The notes: generated by a model not told the origin, from the sequence alone. Counted from the first letter of the stretch, positions 37,320-47,968 are shown. The stretch: 61,937 bases of DNA from Candidatus Velthaea versatilis (GCA_003134035.1 PLAE01000148.1:24692-86628); one strand, 5' to 3'. A program made the numbers and translations.

Positions 37320-39284
37320 ATGTCGGGCTTTTGGGGTAGATGCGCGATCCAGGCGAAGCTGTTACTCGGCGTTGGCGCAATCTTGCTCGTCTTCGCAATC
37401 TCGTCGGCCATCGTGCTCTCGTTTGTCGCCAACCTCGCGAGCGTGGCAAATCACGCGTTGATGAAAACCGTCGAGGTGCGAGCGGCCGCTCGACGTGCCG
37501 AAGTCGACATCATCGATGCCGACCGTCTGGGCGCATACTTGATGTTTGATAAAGATCGGGCACGCTCGAATCAGTATCTCAAGAGCTATGCTGACGATCT
37601 GAAGAAGGTCGCAGTCGAGCTTCCCAAGCTGCGTGACGGGGCGGCGACCGATGAGGAACGCGACGCGGTTAATGGGTTCACGGCGTGGCTCAGCGGCTAT
37701 GTACCTGCAAACGAGCATGCGATCACGCTGCGGCAAGCCGGGAAAACTGGGCAAGCCGCTGCCGCGTACGTAGCTGTTCCCTCGCAAAAGGGCATCGATT
37801 TCATGGACGGATACGCGGAGTCGGCACGCAAGCGAGTCGTTGCAGAAACAGCGGATGTTGCGATGACGTCGCGCGCGGCGATTACCGCCTCAATCGTGGG
37901 GGCATTGACGGCGATCATTGCCGGCTTGCTCATCGCGTTTGCACTTGGAGCTGCCATCTCCAAAGGCCTGCGGGCCGTCACCATGGCGCTGCAAGAGATC
38001 GTCCGCGAGGACTTCGCGTCGCTGACGGCGGCCATGAAGCAGTTCGCCGGCGGTGATCTGACTGCTCGCGTCACGTCGAAGCGCCGGCCGATTGTGGTGC
38101 GCGGTGCAGATGAGACGGCGCTCTTGGGCGGGTCGTACAACGACTTGCTCGACTGCATCAAAGCGTTCAGCGCTGAGTTTTCAAAAACGGGCGAAGCGCT
38201 CAACTCGATCATCGGTGAAGTGAAAACCACCGTCGATGCGGCGGCGGACCGTGACTTAAGCACCCGCCTCAATACGACTGCCCAGCGCGGTGTGTTCAAG
38301 GAACTGGGCGACAACCTCAATCGGCTCATGCATGTGGTGTCGAGTACGGTCGCCGAGATCAAGGATGCCGCCGATGTGGTGAGCACGTCGGCACATCAGA
38401 TATCGGCCGGCAACGGCGACCTCTCGCAGCGTACCGAAGAACAAGCCGCTAGCCTCGAAGAGACCGCGGCGAGCATGGAGCAACTTACCGCGACGGTCCA
38501 TCAAAACACCGAAAATGCCAAGCAGGCAAATCAACTGGCGATCGGCGCGAGCGCGATTGCCCTCAAGGGCGGACAAGTCGTTGCCGAAGTCGTCCAGACG
38601 ATGGCGGCAATCGACCAGAGCGGGAAAAAGATCAGCGATATCATCGGCGTTATCGACGGCATCGCGTTTCAAACCAACATCTTGGCGCTCAACGCTGCCG
38701 TGGAAGCAGCGCGAGCCGGCGAGCAGGGTCGTGGCTTCGCCGTCGTCGCGGCGGAAGTCCGGACGCTCGCGCAGCGATCGGCGGCTGCGGCCAAAGAAAT
38801 CAAACAGCTCATCGGTGCCTCCGTGGAGAATACCAGCGCCGGCACACGCCTAGTCGGTCAGGCCGGTGAGACAATGTCGGAGATCGTCGAATCGGTGAAG
38901 CGTGTCACCGAGATTATGACTGCGATTGCCTCCGCTTCCGCCGAACAAGGCAGCGGAATCGGTCAAGTCAACGACGCTGTCGCGCAGATGGATAAAGTCA
39001 CCCAACAGAATTCGGCACTGGTCGAAGAGATCGCAGCGTCGGCGTCGATGCTCGAAGAACGCGCCCGAAGCCTCGTCGAACTCGTCGGTGCCTTTACTCT
39101 TTTAGAGGACGGTCCGAGGCGAGTCGCACGACCGGTCCAGTCGCCCGCGTCAACGGCCACAACGCCCGGACGTGTTTCCGTGGCCGTGAACAAACGCGCA
39201 AAGCAACCCGCTGCGACCGCCGCTGTGCCGCTTCAAACAGCCGCTTCGGCGACGGCAAATGAAGAGGAGTGGAGTTCGTTCTAG
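37320..39284 (+). CDS. methyl-accepting chemotaxis protein (4HB-type sensor, xWxxF tail)
   Basis: 654 residues, start ATG with AAAGGGTG 5 bases upstream. Layout: membrane helix 1 (about 14-38), a four-helix-bundle periplasmic sensor (about 40-185), membrane helix 2 (about 187-213), HAMP-like linker, and a long cytoplasmic signalling coiled coil whose tip, '[20 protein letters not shown]' around residue 450, binds CheA/CheW. The protein ends E-W-S-S-F, a C-terminal xWxxF pentapeptide like the CheR/CheB tether of Tsr/Tar. No che genes are nearby. It reads like proteobacterial MCPs and may have been acquired. A strong terminator follows. Confidence 0.95.
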   Translation: MSGFWGRCAIQAKLLLGVGAILLVFAISSAIVLSFVANLASVANHALMKTVEVRAAARRAEVDIIDADRLGAYLMFDKDRARSNQYLKSYADDLKKVAVELPKLRDGAATDEERDAVNGFTAWLSGYVPANEHAITLRQAGKTGQAAAAYVAVPSQKGIDFMDGYAESARKRVVAETADVAMTSRAAITASIVGALTAIIAGLLIAFALGAAISKGLRAVTMALQEIVREDFASLTAAMKQFAGGDLTARVTSKRRPIVVRGADETALLGGSYNDLLDCIKAFSAEFSKTGEALNSIIGEVKTTVDAAADRDLSTRLNTTAQRGVFKELGDNLNRLMHVVSSTVAEIKDAADVVSTSAHQISAGNGDLSQRTEEQAASLEETAASMEQLTATVHQNTENAKQANQLAIGASAIALKGGQVVAEVVQTMAAIDQSGKKISDIIGVIDGIAFQTNILALNAAVEAARAGEQGRGFAVVAAEVRTLAQRSAAAAKEIKQLIGASVENTSAGTRLVGQAGETMSEIVESVKRVTEIMTAIASASAEQGSGIGQVNDAVAQMDKVTQQNSALVEEIAASASMLEERARSLVELVGAFTLLEDGPRRVARPVQSPASTATTPGRVSVAVNKRAKQPAATAAVPLQTAASATANEEEWSSF

Positions 39285-39444
39285 TCAGCGGGGCCCAACC
39301 CAGCGCTCTCCGACCGCTCGGGTCGTCGATCTTGCCGGTCGTCGACCACGCTGCAGCCTGGGCTCCGCCGACGCGTTGAGAGCACGCGTCGCCCAGCAGC
39401 GCTACGTGCTTTCGTCGGAGTCCGCGTGCGAACCGCAAACCCAC

Positions 39445-39476
39445 AGCCATTACCGCTTCGAACGGTAATGGCTTTT
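39445..39476 (+). terminator. rho-independent terminator after the chemoreceptor gene
   Basis: A perfect 10-bp stem, AGCCATTACC (39445-39454) with GGTAATGGCT (39464-39473), 9-base loop containing TTCG, then four T. It separates the MCP gene from the kai operon. Confidence 0.85.
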
Positions 39477-39519
39477 CGCGTTCCCGCGCGACCCAAGCCG
39501 TACCCGCCGCCGGTTCAGT

Positions 39520-39539
39520 TTGTGGTCCGTTTGCCACAA
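39520..39539. promoter_or_regulatory. inverted repeat upstream of the kai operon
   Basis: TTGTGG (39520-39525) and CCACAA (39534-39539) with an 8-base spacer, about 80 bases before the kaiC start and after the upstream terminator. The size and spacing suit a dimeric regulator. No clear -10/-35 could be chosen beside it. Confidence 0.35.
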
Positions 39540-39621
39540 TCGAGTTGATTGCGCCCATCGCGCGCCGATGGTCCATCAACAGATGAATACGCCCACTATC
39601 CGTAAATCCCGAGGCGCGACG

Positions 39622-41376
39622 ATGAAAAAGACGCTAGCCAAGCCGAGTTTCCACGCCCTGGCCAAGACGCCGACCGGCATCCAAGGTTTGGACGAACTCA
39701 CCGGCGGCGGCTTACCGCGCGGGCGCCCCAGTCTGCTCTGCGGCGGCGCCGGCTGCGGCAAAACGCTGCTGGCGATGGAATTCATCGTGCGCGGCGCGCA
39801 GGATTTCGGCGAGCCCGGCGTCTTCATGACGTTTGAGGAAAACCCCGCGGAACTGGCGACGAACTTCGCTTCGCTCGGCTACGATCTCCCGGCGCTAGTC
39901 GCTCGGAAGAAGGTCGTCCTCGACTTCGTCCACATCGATCGCAGCGAGATCGAAGAAACGGGCGAGTACGATCTCGAAGGGCTCTTCATCCGGCTCGGTT
40001 ACGCGATCGACAGCATCGGTGCCAAACGGGTCGTTCTCGACACGATCGAAGCGCTCTTTTCCAGCCTGTCGAATACCACGATCCTGCGCGCCGAACTGCG
40101 CCGGCTCTTTCGCTGGTTGAAAGAAAAGGGCGTCACCGCGATCATCACCGGCGAACGCGGCGACAGCAGTCTGAGTCGCTACGGCCTCGAAGAGTACGTC
40201 GCCGACTGCGTGATTCTGCTCGATCATCGCGTCGAGGGCCAGGTGGCAACACGCCGCCTGCGGATCGCCAAGTATCGCGGTTCGAGCCACGGCACGAGCG
40301 AGTATCCGTTCCTCATCGATGAGGACGGCGTTTCGATCCTGCCCATCACCTCGATGGGGCTCAACCATAGCGTGAGTATCGAACGCGTGTCGTCGGGCGT
40401 CGACAGCCTCGACGCGATGATGGGCGGCAAGGGCTTCTATCGCGGCAGCAGCGTGCTGCTCTCCGGAACCGCCGGCGCCGGCAAAACGAGCTTATCCGCG
40501 CACTTCGCAGACGCCGCGACCAAACGCGGCGAGCGCTGTCTGTGGTTCGCTTTCGAGGAATCCGCGAACCAGATCATCCGCAACATGCGCTCGATCGGTA
40601 TCGACCTCGAACCCGCGGTCCGCAGCGGAGCGCTGATTCTCCAGGCGGAACGGCCGACGGTCTGCGGACTCGAAATGCACCTCGTGACCATCCACAAGCT
40701 GGTCAAGGAGTTCAAACCGCAGGTCGTCATCATCGATCCGGTAAGCAATTTCGCGCCGCTCGGCACCGAGGCCGAAACCAAGGCGATGTTGACCCGGATC
40801 ATCGATTTCTTCAAGATGCACCACATCACGGCGCTCTTCACCAGCCTCATGGGCGCCGAGACGTTTATGGAATCGTCCCTCGTCGGCGTCTCGTCGCTCA
40901 TGGATACGTGGCTGATGCTGCGCGACGTCGAAAACGGCGCCGAGCGCAATCGCTTGATGCACTTGCTGAAGTCACGCGGCATGGCGCACTCCAATCAAGT
41001 CCGCGAGTTTCTCGTGACCGATCACGGCGTCGAGCTGCGCGACGTGTACACGGGGCCGTCGGGCGGCTTGCTCACCGGCAGCGCCCGGGCGGCGGTCGAA
41101 GCGCAGGAGAAGGCCGAGGCGCTGGCCCGACAGCTGGGAACCGCCGGCAAAAAACGCGAGCTCGCGCACAAGCGCCAAGCCATGGAATCGCAGATCGCCG
41201 TCCTCAAGGCGACGTTCGAGATCGAGCAGGCCGAGGCCATCCGGATCATGGAGCAGGACGACACGAGCGCCGCGGTGCTCGCGGTCGATCGCGCGCACAT
41301 GAGCGGTCTGGCGCAATCCAGCCTCGCCGGCGGCCGGCGCCCGCCGACACCGCGCAAGCGCGGACGTGCGGCATGA
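39622..41376 (+). CDS. kaiC: KaiC-family double-domain ATPase/kinase
   Basis: 584 residues from ATG 39622, preceded by GAGG with 7 bases spacing; upstream starts at 39520 and 39583 lack one. CI domain: P-loop GGAGCGKT (41-48), catalytic FEE (71-73), Walker B VVLD (137-140). CII domain: P-loop GTAGAGKT (282-289), FEE (311-313), Walker B VVIID (368-372). The CII autophosphorylation site, Ser431-Thr432 in Synechococcus, appears here as Ser424-Ser425 (GVSSLMDT). A coiled-coil tail of about 100 residues (485-584) rich in charged residues ends [12 protein letters not shown] and replaces the KaiA-binding A-loop tail. Its stop overlaps the first kaiB as ATGA. Both ATP sites look intact, so it is probably an active ATPase and autokinase. 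Confidence 0.95.
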   Translation: MKKTLAKPSFHALAKTPTGIQGLDELTGGGLPRGRPSLLCGGAGCGKTLLAMEFIVRGAQDFGEPGVFMTFEENPAELATNFASLGYDLPALVARKKVVLDFVHIDRSEIEETGEYDLEGLFIRLGYAIDSIGAKRVVLDTIEALFSSLSNTTILRAELRRLFRWLKEKGVTAIITGERGDSSLSRYGLEEYVADCVILLDHRVEGQVATRRLRIAKYRGSSHGTSEYPFLIDEDGVSILPITSMGLNHSVSIERVSSGVDSLDAMMGGKGFYRGSSVLLSGTAGAGKTSLSAHFADAATKRGERCLWFAFEESANQIIRNMRSIGIDLEPAVRSGALILQAERPTVCGLEMHLVTIHKLVKEFKPQVVIIDPVSNFAPLGTEAETKAMLTRIIDFFKMHHITALFTSLMGAETFMESSLVGVSSLMDTWLMLRDVENGAERNRLMHLLKSRGMAHSNQVREFLVTDHGVELRDVYTGPSGGLLTGSARAAVEAQEKAEALARQLGTAGKKRELAHKRQAMESQIAVLKATFEIEQAEAIRIMEQDDTSAAVLAVDRAHMSGLAQSSLAGGRRPPTPRKRGRAA

Positions 41377-41735
41377 AGACCATCGTGAAGAAGCGCTCGA
41401 TCAAACCGGCGCCCGCCCAACCCAAGGCGGACCTGTGGCGACTGCGGCTTTACGTCGCGGGCCAGACCCCCAAATCGCTGACCGCGTTTGCCAATCTCAA
41501 GCGCTTGTGCGAAGAGCTGCTCAAAGACCGGTATACGATCGAAGTCATCGACTTGCTCGAACAGCCCCAGTTGGCCAAGGACGACCAGATCCTGGCAATT
41601 CCGACCGTGGTGCGCCGGCTGCCGGCGCCAATGCGGAAGATCATCGGCGACCTCTCGAACACCGAACACGTCCTCGTGGGCATGGATCTTCTCGCGCAAG
41701 CGAACCGCGCGATTGCCGGCGGCGGGACGCCATAA
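41373..41735 (+). CDS. kaiB: KaiB-family protein 1
   Basis: 120 residues, ATG overlapping the kaiC stop. After a basic N-terminal extension of about 18 residues comes a canonical KaiB domain: '[20 protein letters not shown]', '[19 protein letters not shown]', '[20 protein letters not shown]' and 'VLVGMDLL'. These are the regions that switch fold and bind the KaiC CI ring in cyanobacteria. The cyanobacterial C-terminal acidic tail is missing. Closer to classical KaiB than the second copy that follows. Confidence 0.93.
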   Translation: MKTIVKKRSIKPAPAQPKADLWRLRLYVAGQTPKSLTAFANLKRLCEELLKDRYTIEVIDLLEQPQLAKDDQILAIPTVVRRLPAPMRKIIGDLSNTEHVLVGMDLLAQANRAIAGGGTP

Positions 41736-41739
41736 GCCG

Positions 41740-42087
41740 ATGAAAAGCAAACTTTCGAAGTCGGCGAACACGACGATCTCCTTCGAGCAGGCCTTGGCGA
41801 CGGACGTCCCGCCACGCTACGTCCTGCGCTTATACGTAGCGGGCATGACGCCGCGATCCTCGCGCGCGATCACAAACGCGAAGGCCATTTGCGAAACGCA
41901 CCTCGAGGGACGCTACGACCTGAGCGTCATCGACGTGTATCAGGAGCCGGTGCATGCCGTGAACGACCAGATCGTCGGGCTGCCGGTGCTCGTCAAGGAA
42001 CTGCCCAAGCCCGTGCGGCGCATCGTCGGCGACCTTGCCGATACCGATCGGGCGCTGGTCGCGCTCGATCTGAAGCCGCGGCGGTGA
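41740..42087 (+). CDS. KaiB-family protein 2 (divergent)
   Basis: 115 residues, 4 bases after the first kaiB. N-terminal extension of about 26 residues, then '[20 protein letters not shown]', '[20 protein letters not shown]', '[20 protein letters not shown]' and 'ALVALDL'. It keeps the thioredoxin-like KaiB core and the PxPVRRIxGDL block but differs from copy 1 in helix 1, in the loop after strand 2 (EPVHAVND versus QPQLAKDD) and in having a shorter C terminus. Its stop overlaps the GTG of the kinase gene. It may bind KaiC differently, or serve the kinase in the way the KaiB-like domain of SasA does. Confidence 0.9.
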   Translation: MKSKLSKSANTTISFEQALATDVPPRYVLRLYVAGMTPRSSRAITNAKAICETHLEGRYDLSVIDVYQEPVHAVNDQIVGLPVLVKELPKPVRRIVGDLADTDRALVALDLKPRR

Positions 42088-44282
42088 ACGATGTCCGCCG
42101 CGGGACTGGCCGCCGCGCGCGCCGCTCGCTGCTCGACCTCGAGTTACGCGACATCCGCAGCCGCCTGGCGGAGGCGGAGGAAACCCTGCGCGCCATTCAC
42201 GACGGCGACGTCGATGCGCTAGTTGTCCACGGCGAGCGCGGCGAGCAGATCTACACCTTGAACGGCAGCGACCGAATCTACCGCCAGCTCTTCGAGACGA
42301 TGAACGAAGCCGCCGCGACGGTGTCCGCCGATGGGCTCATCCTGTATTGCAATCTGCGCTTGGCAAGTCTGCTCGGCCAGCCGCTCGCGCAAGTCATGGG
42401 CAGCACCCTGCGGAGCTTTGTGCCCGCAGAATGTGTGCCGACGCTTGACGATACGCTGCGGCGCGCCCGCAGCGCCCCGAGCCGCGCGGAAATCCGCGTG
42501 CGGGCCGAATCCGGCAGCGACGTGCCCATTCTCCTCTCCGTCTCGCAAACGCTGGAGGCCGGCAAGGAGATGATCTTTTGTCTAGTGATGACCGATCTGA
42601 GCGAGCAGAAGCGCCATCAGGATCTCGCCACCGCGGAGCGCATCGCCCGGGCGATCCTCGAACAGGCCACCGAGCGCAAAGACGCCGAGCAACTCCGAAC
42701 CACGACCGAGCTGCTGCTCAAAGCCAAAGACAACGCCGAAGCGGCGAATCGGGCGAAGTCGGAATTCCTTGCGAATATGAGCCACGAGATCCGAACGCCG
42801 ATGAACGGGATCATCGGCCTGACGTCGTTGCTGCTTGAAAGCGGATTGACATCCGAGCAAGAGTTGCACATGAACTTGCTCGCCGACGCGGGCCGATCGC
42901 TGCTCGCGATCATCAACGACATCCTCGATCTCTCGAAGGTCGAGGCCGGGAAGATCAACCTCGAAGTGATCGCACTCAGTCCGGCCGGATTGGTTCGCGG
43001 CGCGTTGTCACTCGTCCGTGGCGAGGCCCTCAAAAAAGGGATCGCGCTCGACGTTTGCGTGGCACCCGACATCCCCGCTTGGGTCGAGGGCGATCCGACG
43101 CGGCTGCGCCAGATTCTGCTCAACTTGCTGAGCAATGCGCTCAAGTTCACCGAACACGGCCGCGTCGGGGTGACGGTGCGGCGCGACCCGCAGGCTGGGC
43201 CCGATTTCTTACGCTTCGAAATTACCGATACCGGCATCGGGATCGCGCCCGAGAACCGGCACTTACTCTTCGAGAAGTTCTCTCAGGTCGACCGCTCCGA
43301 CGCGCGCCGATTCGGCGGATCGGGCTTGGGCTTGGCGATCGCGCGACGCTTGGCCGAGGCGATGGCCGGGACAATTGGCGTGACGAGCGAGGCGCACGCC
43401 GGCAGCGTCTTCTGGTTCACGGCGCGGCTGCCGAGCATCGCAGCGCCCTCGCGTTCGGAAGCGGTGACCGGCCGGCGCAGAACCGACGTCGTTTCGCGTC
43501 GCGTTCTTGTCGTCGACGATAACCCGCTCAATCAGATCGTCGCAAAAGCGATGCTCGCGCAAGACGGGCACGAGGTCGTCGTGGTGGGCGACGGACTCGA
43601 GGCCCTCGCGGCCGTGCAGGAACGCGCCTTCGATCTGGTTCTCATGGACATGCAGATGCCGGTCATGGACGGCCTCGAAGCGACGCGGCGCATTCGCAAG
43701 TTGGACCCGCCGGTGCGCGACATCCCGATCGTGGCGCTCAGCGCGAACGTGATGGCGCGCGAGATCGCTATTTGCGCGGAGTCGGGCATGAACGGGCACC
43801 TCGCAAAACCGCTCGACCGCGATCTGCTGCGGCAAATCATCCGGACTTGGGCACCGGGCGCGGAAGCCGCTCCCGCTGCGGCCGTCCGCGCGCCGACGAC
43901 GGATCGATCCGAACTTCACACCGCGACGACGGCGGCTCCGACGACGTTCGGAATCGACGTGCTGCTGGAGCTTTGCGACGGCGATCAGTTGGCCGTCGCG
44001 GGAATACTCGACGTTGCCATTGAGTCGATCAACAAGGATGTGGGACGCATCTTCGCGAGCATTGAAGCGCACGATGGAGCGGGCGTCATCGCGGCCGCGC
44101 ACCGCATAAAAGGCACGTGTGGCGACCTGCGCGCGGCGCGCTTGCGAGAGATCGCCGCGACGATCGAACAAGCCGCGAAAATAACGCCCTGGACGATCGC
44201 TGCGCCGTTACTGAGCGAGCTGCAAAAAGCGGTCGACCTCTTGAGCATCGACATCGAGACGCACGCCAATAGCGTCGCCTAA
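42084..44282 (+). CDS. hybrid sensor histidine kinase: PAS-HisKA-HATPase-REC-HPt
   Basis: 732 residues from GTG 42084, which overlaps the kaiB2 stop; the longer upstream frame runs inside kaiB2. Domains: coiled coil (about 15-40) with the '[20 protein letters not shown]' block common next to Kai genes, PAS (about 62-175), HisKA with '[19 protein letters not shown]' (phospho-His 234), HATPase_c (about 340-450; TDTGIGI, GSGLGL), receiver with acidic pair VVDDN (476-480) and phospho-Asp 522 in LVLMDMQMP, and a C-terminal HPt with phospho-His 673 ([11 protein letters not shown]). A whole His-Asp-His relay sits in one protein, with no DNA-binding regulator in the operon. It lacks the KaiB-like sensor of SasA. 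It ends tail-to-tail with the next gene, stops overlapping. Confidence 0.92.
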   Translation: MNDVRRGTGRRARRSLLDLELRDIRSRLAEAEETLRAIHDGDVDALVVHGERGEQIYTLNGSDRIYRQLFETMNEAAATVSADGLILYCNLRLASLLGQPLAQVMGSTLRSFVPAECVPTLDDTLRRARSAPSRAEIRVRAESGSDVPILLSVSQTLEAGKEMIFCLVMTDLSEQKRHQDLATAERIARAILEQATERKDAEQLRTTTELLLKAKDNAEAANRAKSEFLANMSHEIRTPMNGIIGLTSLLLESGLTSEQELHMNLLADAGRSLLAIINDILDLSKVEAGKINLEVIALSPAGLVRGALSLVRGEALKKGIALDVCVAPDIPAWVEGDPTRLRQILLNLLSNALKFTEHGRVGVTVRRDPQAGPDFLRFEITDTGIGIAPENRHLLFEKFSQVDRSDARRFGGSGLGLAIARRLAEAMAGTIGVTSEAHAGSVFWFTARLPSIAAPSRSEAVTGRRRTDVVSRRVLVVDDNPLNQIVAKAMLAQDGHEVVVVGDGLEALAAVQERAFDLVLMDMQMPVMDGLEATRRIRKLDPPVRDIPIVALSANVMAREIAICAESGMNGHLAKPLDRDLLRQIIRTWAPGAEAAPAAAVRAPTTDRSELHTATTAAPTTFGIDVLLELCDGDQLAVAGILDVAIESINKDVGRIFASIEAHDGAGVIAAAHRIKGTCGDLRAARLREIAATIEQAAKITPWTIAAPLLSELQKAVDLLSIDIETHANSVA

Positions 44283-45622
44283 CGATACGAGAACCGCCGC
44301 GTCCCCGTTAGCCCGCGGATTCGGCGCAGATAACCGTCGCGCGTGAGCGCTGGTTTGAACGCCGCGAGGACGTCGCGCGCGCCCTCCGCAGCGCCGGCGA
44401 GCAGATCGATAACGGTCGCCGCGAGCGCCTTGGCCGGCGTCACGTAGGCGGTCGCCGGATCGACGATCGCGAAATCTTCGGTGTGATTAAAACCGACGCA
44501 GCCGCCGTGGTTGGGATGCAGCATGGGCATGATCTGACTCAGGTCGCCGGCGTCGGTGCAGGCGTTGCACACCGCGGATTCCGCCCAGTTGGCGGCACCG
44601 ACGAGCGCGCGCGCGTTGGCGCGGAAGAAGGCGCCGAGTTCGCGGTCCATGACGAGCGGAAAGTAACCCGGTAACGTGTCGATCTCGACGTCAGCCCCGA
44701 CCGCCAGCGCACCGGCTTGCAGCGCACGGTCGACCTTGGCCGCCGCGTCGGCGATCGCTTCGATCGTCGCGCCGCGCACGAACGTTTCCAGCCGGACGTC
44801 GGCCGGCACGACGTTGACCGCCGATCCGCCGTGCGTCACGATCGGGTGCACGCGGATGCGATCCTCGTCGCGAAACGTCTCGCGCTGCAGGTGAATTGCG
44901 CTCAAGGCCAATGTCGCGGCGTTGAGCGCGTTCACGCCGCGAAACGGCGCGACGCCGGCATGCGCGGCCTGACCGATGAAGCGGACCCGTTTGGCGATGA
45001 AGCCGTTATAGTTCCAGTGAATTGAGAGCGGCTCGTCACCGGCGTTGCCGCTGGCGTGAACCATCATCGCGATGTCGATGTCGTCGAAGACGCCGAGTCG
45101 CACGAGTTCGGGCTTGCCGCCCAAAAACTCGATTGTCCCGCGCCGCGCCTGCTGCGAACGCCATTCCAAATCGACGTACTCCTCGGCCGGCACGGCGAGG
45201 AAGACGATGCGTCCGGCGAGCCGTCCGGCCATCTCCGTCGCACGCAGCGCCTGCGCGACGCCGAGCAGATGCGCGAGTTGGGCGTTGTGGCCGCAAGCGT
45301 GCGCTGCGCTGGTGACCGGATCGGCGAACGGATGGCCGGGCACGGGCAGCGCATCGAGTTCGCCGATGATGCCGATGGTCGGGCCGGGCCGCGCGCCCTG
45401 CAGTTCGGCCCGCACGCCGGTGAGGGCCAGCCCCTCGGTGACGGCGAAACCTAAGCCCCGTAAGGCTTCGGCGACCTGCGTCGCGGTGCGTTGTTCGCGA
45501 AAGCCAAGTTCGGGATGCTCGAAGATGTCGCGCCCGAAGCCTTCGATGTCGCCCGCCTGCCGGTCGATCGCGCTCCAGAGTTCGGCTTTGAGTTCCGCGC
45601 GATCGACGGTTAACGGCGCCAT
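44279..45622 (-). CDS. M20D family amidohydrolase/peptidase
   Basis: 447 residues, ATG at 45622. Zinc-dependent exopeptidase fold of the AbgB/IAA-amino-acid hydrolase group: '[12 protein letters not shown]' and '[19 protein letters not shown]' (metal ligands), 'VPAEEYVD' (catalytic glutamate pair), the small dimerisation domain starting '[20 protein letters not shown]', and '[17 protein letters not shown]' near the C terminus with late ligands. It hydrolyses an N-acyl or aryl-amide bond; substrate unknown. It faces the overlapping operon at 45690 across a 67-base divergent gap, which may hold shared control sites, and its stop overlaps that of the hybrid kinase. Confidence 0.9.
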   Translation of the reverse strand: MAPLTVDRAELKAELWSAIDRQAGDIEGFGRDIFEHPELGFREQRTATQVAEALRGLGFAVTEGLALTGVRAELQGARPGPTIGIIGELDALPVPGHPFADPVTSAAHACGHNAQLAHLLGVAQALRATEMAGRLAGRIVFLAVPAEEYVDLEWRSQQARRGTIEFLGGKPELVRLGVFDDIDIAMMVHASGNAGDEPLSIHWNYNGFIAKRVRFIGQAAHAGVAPFRGVNALNAATLALSAIHLQRETFRDEDRIRVHPIVTHGGSAVNVVPADVRLETFVRGATIEAIADAAAKVDRALQAGALAVGADVEIDTLPGYFPLVMDRELGAFFRANARALVGAANWAESAVCNACTDAGDLSQIMPMLHPNHGGCVGFNHTEDFAIVDPATAYVTPAKALAATVIDLLAGAAEGARDVLAAFKPALTRDGYLRRIRGLTGTRRFSYR

Positions 45623-45689
45623 CGAATCAAAGATTCCGCGCCCGACGCCAAAGGTCCGGCACCGGCGCCGGGTTGAAAGCGTGCAGTGA

Positions 45690-46529
45690 ATGGAGCGTCA
45701 TGGCTGCGGTCACCGGACGACGCTGTCGTTCGACGGCATTCCGCTGCACTACACGGTTGCCGGGACCGCACCGCCGGTCGTGCTGCTGATTCACGGCTGG
45801 AGCTGCCGGCAAGATTTTTGGCGCGCGCAGACGGCGGCGTTCGGCCGAGCGTATCGCGTCGTGACGCTCGATCTCGCCGGTCACGGCTGTTCGCGCGCGA
45901 CGGTCGACCGGCGCGGCTGGTCGATCGAAGCCTTCGCGCGCGATGTGGAGGCGGTCGCCGATGCCGTGGATGCACGCTCGCTCGTGCTCGTCGGTCACTC
46001 AATGGGGGGCGCGGTGGCGGTCGAGGCCGCGCTGCGGCTTGGGACGCGGTGCCGGCTGCTGCTCGGCGTCGATACGTTTACCGATGCGGCCTTCTACGCG
46101 CGCCGTCCGGCCGCCGAGATCGCGCAACGCTGCGCGCCATTCGCCGCGGGCTTCGCCGCTACCATGACCACCATGGTCGACGATCTTTGCGATCCTGCCG
46201 TTGCACCTGATCTGCGCGAGTGGATCGCAGCTTCGATGAGCGCAACCGACCCGGCTGTCGCGCTTCGCGCGCTCGAAGCACTCTTGAGCTGGGATATCGA
46301 GCGCGCGTGGCCGCGGCTGCGGTGTCCCGCTTACGCGATCAACTCCGAACGGCTGTGCCGTCGCTACCGGCCCCTGCCCTTGGCCCGGCTCGTCGAACAT
46401 CGTCTGCCCGGCGCCGGTCATTTCGTGATGCTCGAATCGGTCGCGCCGTTCAACGTTCTTGCCGCATCGATCATCGGCCAGTGCGTCGACGGCACACACG
46501 AGCACCACGCCGGGGCATGGTCGCCGTGA
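45690..46529 (+). CDS. alpha/beta hydrolase
   Basis: 279 residues. Fold markers: oxyanion strand 'VVLLIHGWSCRQDFW' (about 30-44), nucleophile elbow G-H-S-M-G with Ser104, and C-terminal 'LPGAGHFVMLE' with His244. The acid usually found after strand 7 is not clear; the region reads AINSERLCRRY, so a Glu or another Asp must serve. Likely an esterase, lactonase or amide hydrolase. First gene of the rightward operon; its end overlaps the amidase start by 13 bases. Confidence 0.85.
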   Translation: MERHGCGHRTTLSFDGIPLHYTVAGTAPPVVLLIHGWSCRQDFWRAQTAAFGRAYRVVTLDLAGHGCSRATVDRRGWSIEAFARDVEAVADAVDARSLVLVGHSMGGAVAVEAALRLGTRCRLLLGVDTFTDAAFYARRPAAEIAQRCAPFAAGFAATMTTMVDDLCDPAVAPDLREWIAASMSATDPAVALRALEALLSWDIERAWPRLRCPAYAINSERLCRRYRPLPLARLVEHRLPGAGHFVMLESVAPFNVLAASIIGQCVDGTHEHHAGAWSP

Positions 46530-47968
46530 CTTCGAGCGCTGATCCGGCGACGTGGAGCGCGAGCTTCACGGATCTCGGTCCCGATATTGCCGCCGGCCGC
46601 TTGTCGCCCGTCGATCTGACGCGCACGATGCTGGCGCGCATCGAGCGCTTCGACGGCGCCCTGCATAGTTACGCCGCCGTCGCGGCGGACGGTGCTTTGC
46701 GGGCTGCCGCGAGTGCCGAAGCGGAGATCGAAGCGGGTCGCTATCGCGGACCGCTTCACGGTATTCCGATCGCGGTTAAAGACATTTTCTCGACCATCGA
46801 TATGCCGACCCGTTTGGGCAGCTCGATCTACGCGGGCTGGACGCCGCCGTACGAATCGACCGCGACGCGCCGGCTGCGCGACGCCGGCGCGATCGTGCTG
46901 GGTAAGCTCGCGGTGACCGAGGGCGTGTACGCCGATCATCATCCGTCGGTCGTTCCGCCGGTCAACCCGTTTGGGGCGGCGCACTGGACCGGCACGTCGT
47001 CGAGCGGTTCGGGCGTCGCGCTCACGGCGGGGCTGTGCTACGGTTCGCTGGGCTCCGATACCGGCGGCTCGATCCGGTTGCCGTCGGGGTGCTGCGGCGT
47101 CGTCGGCATCAAACCAACGTGGGGCCGGGTCAGCCGCCACGGCGTTTTCGCGCTCGCCGAATCGCTCGATCACGTTGGGCCGATGGCGCGCAGCGTCGCC
47201 GACGCCGCGGCGCTGCTGGCCGTCATCGCGGGCCCCGACCCCGCCGATCCGACGGCCGCGCCGGTCGCCGTTCCGGCGTACGGCGCCGAACTCGACGGCG
47301 GCGTCGCCGGGCTGCGGCTGGGCTTCGATCCCGATTTCATTCGCCAGTACGCCACGGCCGACGTTGCCGCATCGATCGACGCCGTCATCGAGGTGCTGGC
47401 GCAGCTCGGTGCGCGCGCCGTGCGCGTCCGCTTTCCGCCGATCGAAGCGGCGCTGCGCGCTTGGCACGTGCAGTGCGCGGTCGAAGCGGCAAACGCCCAT
47501 CGTCCGACGTATCCGGCGCGCAAGGCGGAGTATGGGATGCGTCTGTCCGCGCTGCTCGAACGCGGTGCCGCCTGCACCGGCCCGGAACTCGGCGCCGCGC
47601 TCGCGGCGCGGCGCGAATTTAGCGCGCGCGTCGCGCACACGTTCGCGGACATCGATCTGCTGGTCGTTCCCGCTCTTCCGGTCGCGGGTCCGACCCTTGC
47701 GTTCATGGATTCGCTGGGCGACGATCCCGACGCGATTTTGGCGATTGGACCGTTCACCGCGCCGTTCAACATCTGCGGCTATCCCACGATCACGCTGCCA
47801 TGCGGCGCGGGCGCCAACGGCATTCCGATCGCAGCGCAATTCGCCGCGAGACCTTTTGCCGAAGCCCTGATCTGCCGCGCCGGCTACGCCTATGAGCGCG
47901 TGACGGATTGGCATCGTCGCCGTCCGGAGCTGGAGCATTTCGCCCAGCCACGAATACCGACCGCATGA
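46517..47968 (+). CDS. amidase signature family amidohydrolase
   Basis: 483 residues from ATG 46517; GTG 46526, which makes a GTGA overlap with the previous stop, is equally possible. The Ser-cisSer-Lys triad is visible: Lys88 in 'GIPIAVKDIF', cis-Ser about 162 in 'GTSSSGSGVAL', nucleophile Ser185 in 'GSDTGGSIRLPSG'. The C-terminal domain has 'FTAPFNICGYPTITLPCG'. It releases ammonia or an amine from an amide, as in AtzF-, GatA- or nicotinamidase-like pathways. No gatB/gatC is nearby, so this is catabolic rather than tRNA-linked. Confidence 0.92.
   Translation: MVAVTSSADPATWSASFTDLGPDIAAGRLSPVDLTRTMLARIERFDGALHSYAAVAADGALRAAASAEAEIEAGRYRGPLHGIPIAVKDIFSTIDMPTRLGSSIYAGWTPPYESTATRRLRDAGAIVLGKLAVTEGVYADHHPSVVPPVNPFGAAHWTGTSSSGSGVALTAGLCYGSLGSDTGGSIRLPSGCCGVVGIKPTWGRVSRHGVFALAESLDHVGPMARSVADAAALLAVIAGPDPADPTAAPVAVPAYGAELDGGVAGLRLGFDPDFIRQYATADVAASIDAVIEVLAQLGARAVRVRFPPIEAALRAWHVQCAVEAANAHRPTYPARKAEYGMRLSALLERGAACTGPELGAALAARREFSARVAHTFADIDLLVVPALPVAGPTLAFMDSLGDDPDAILAIGPFTAPFNICGYPTITLPCGAGANGIPIAAQFAARPFAEALICRAGYAYERVTDWHRRRPELEHFAQPRIPTA

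Noticed and set aside
46418-47938. 506-codon minus-strand frame opposite the amidase
   Set aside because: Arg/Asp-rich shadow of a GC-rich gene; the plus strand has the amidase catalytic triad.
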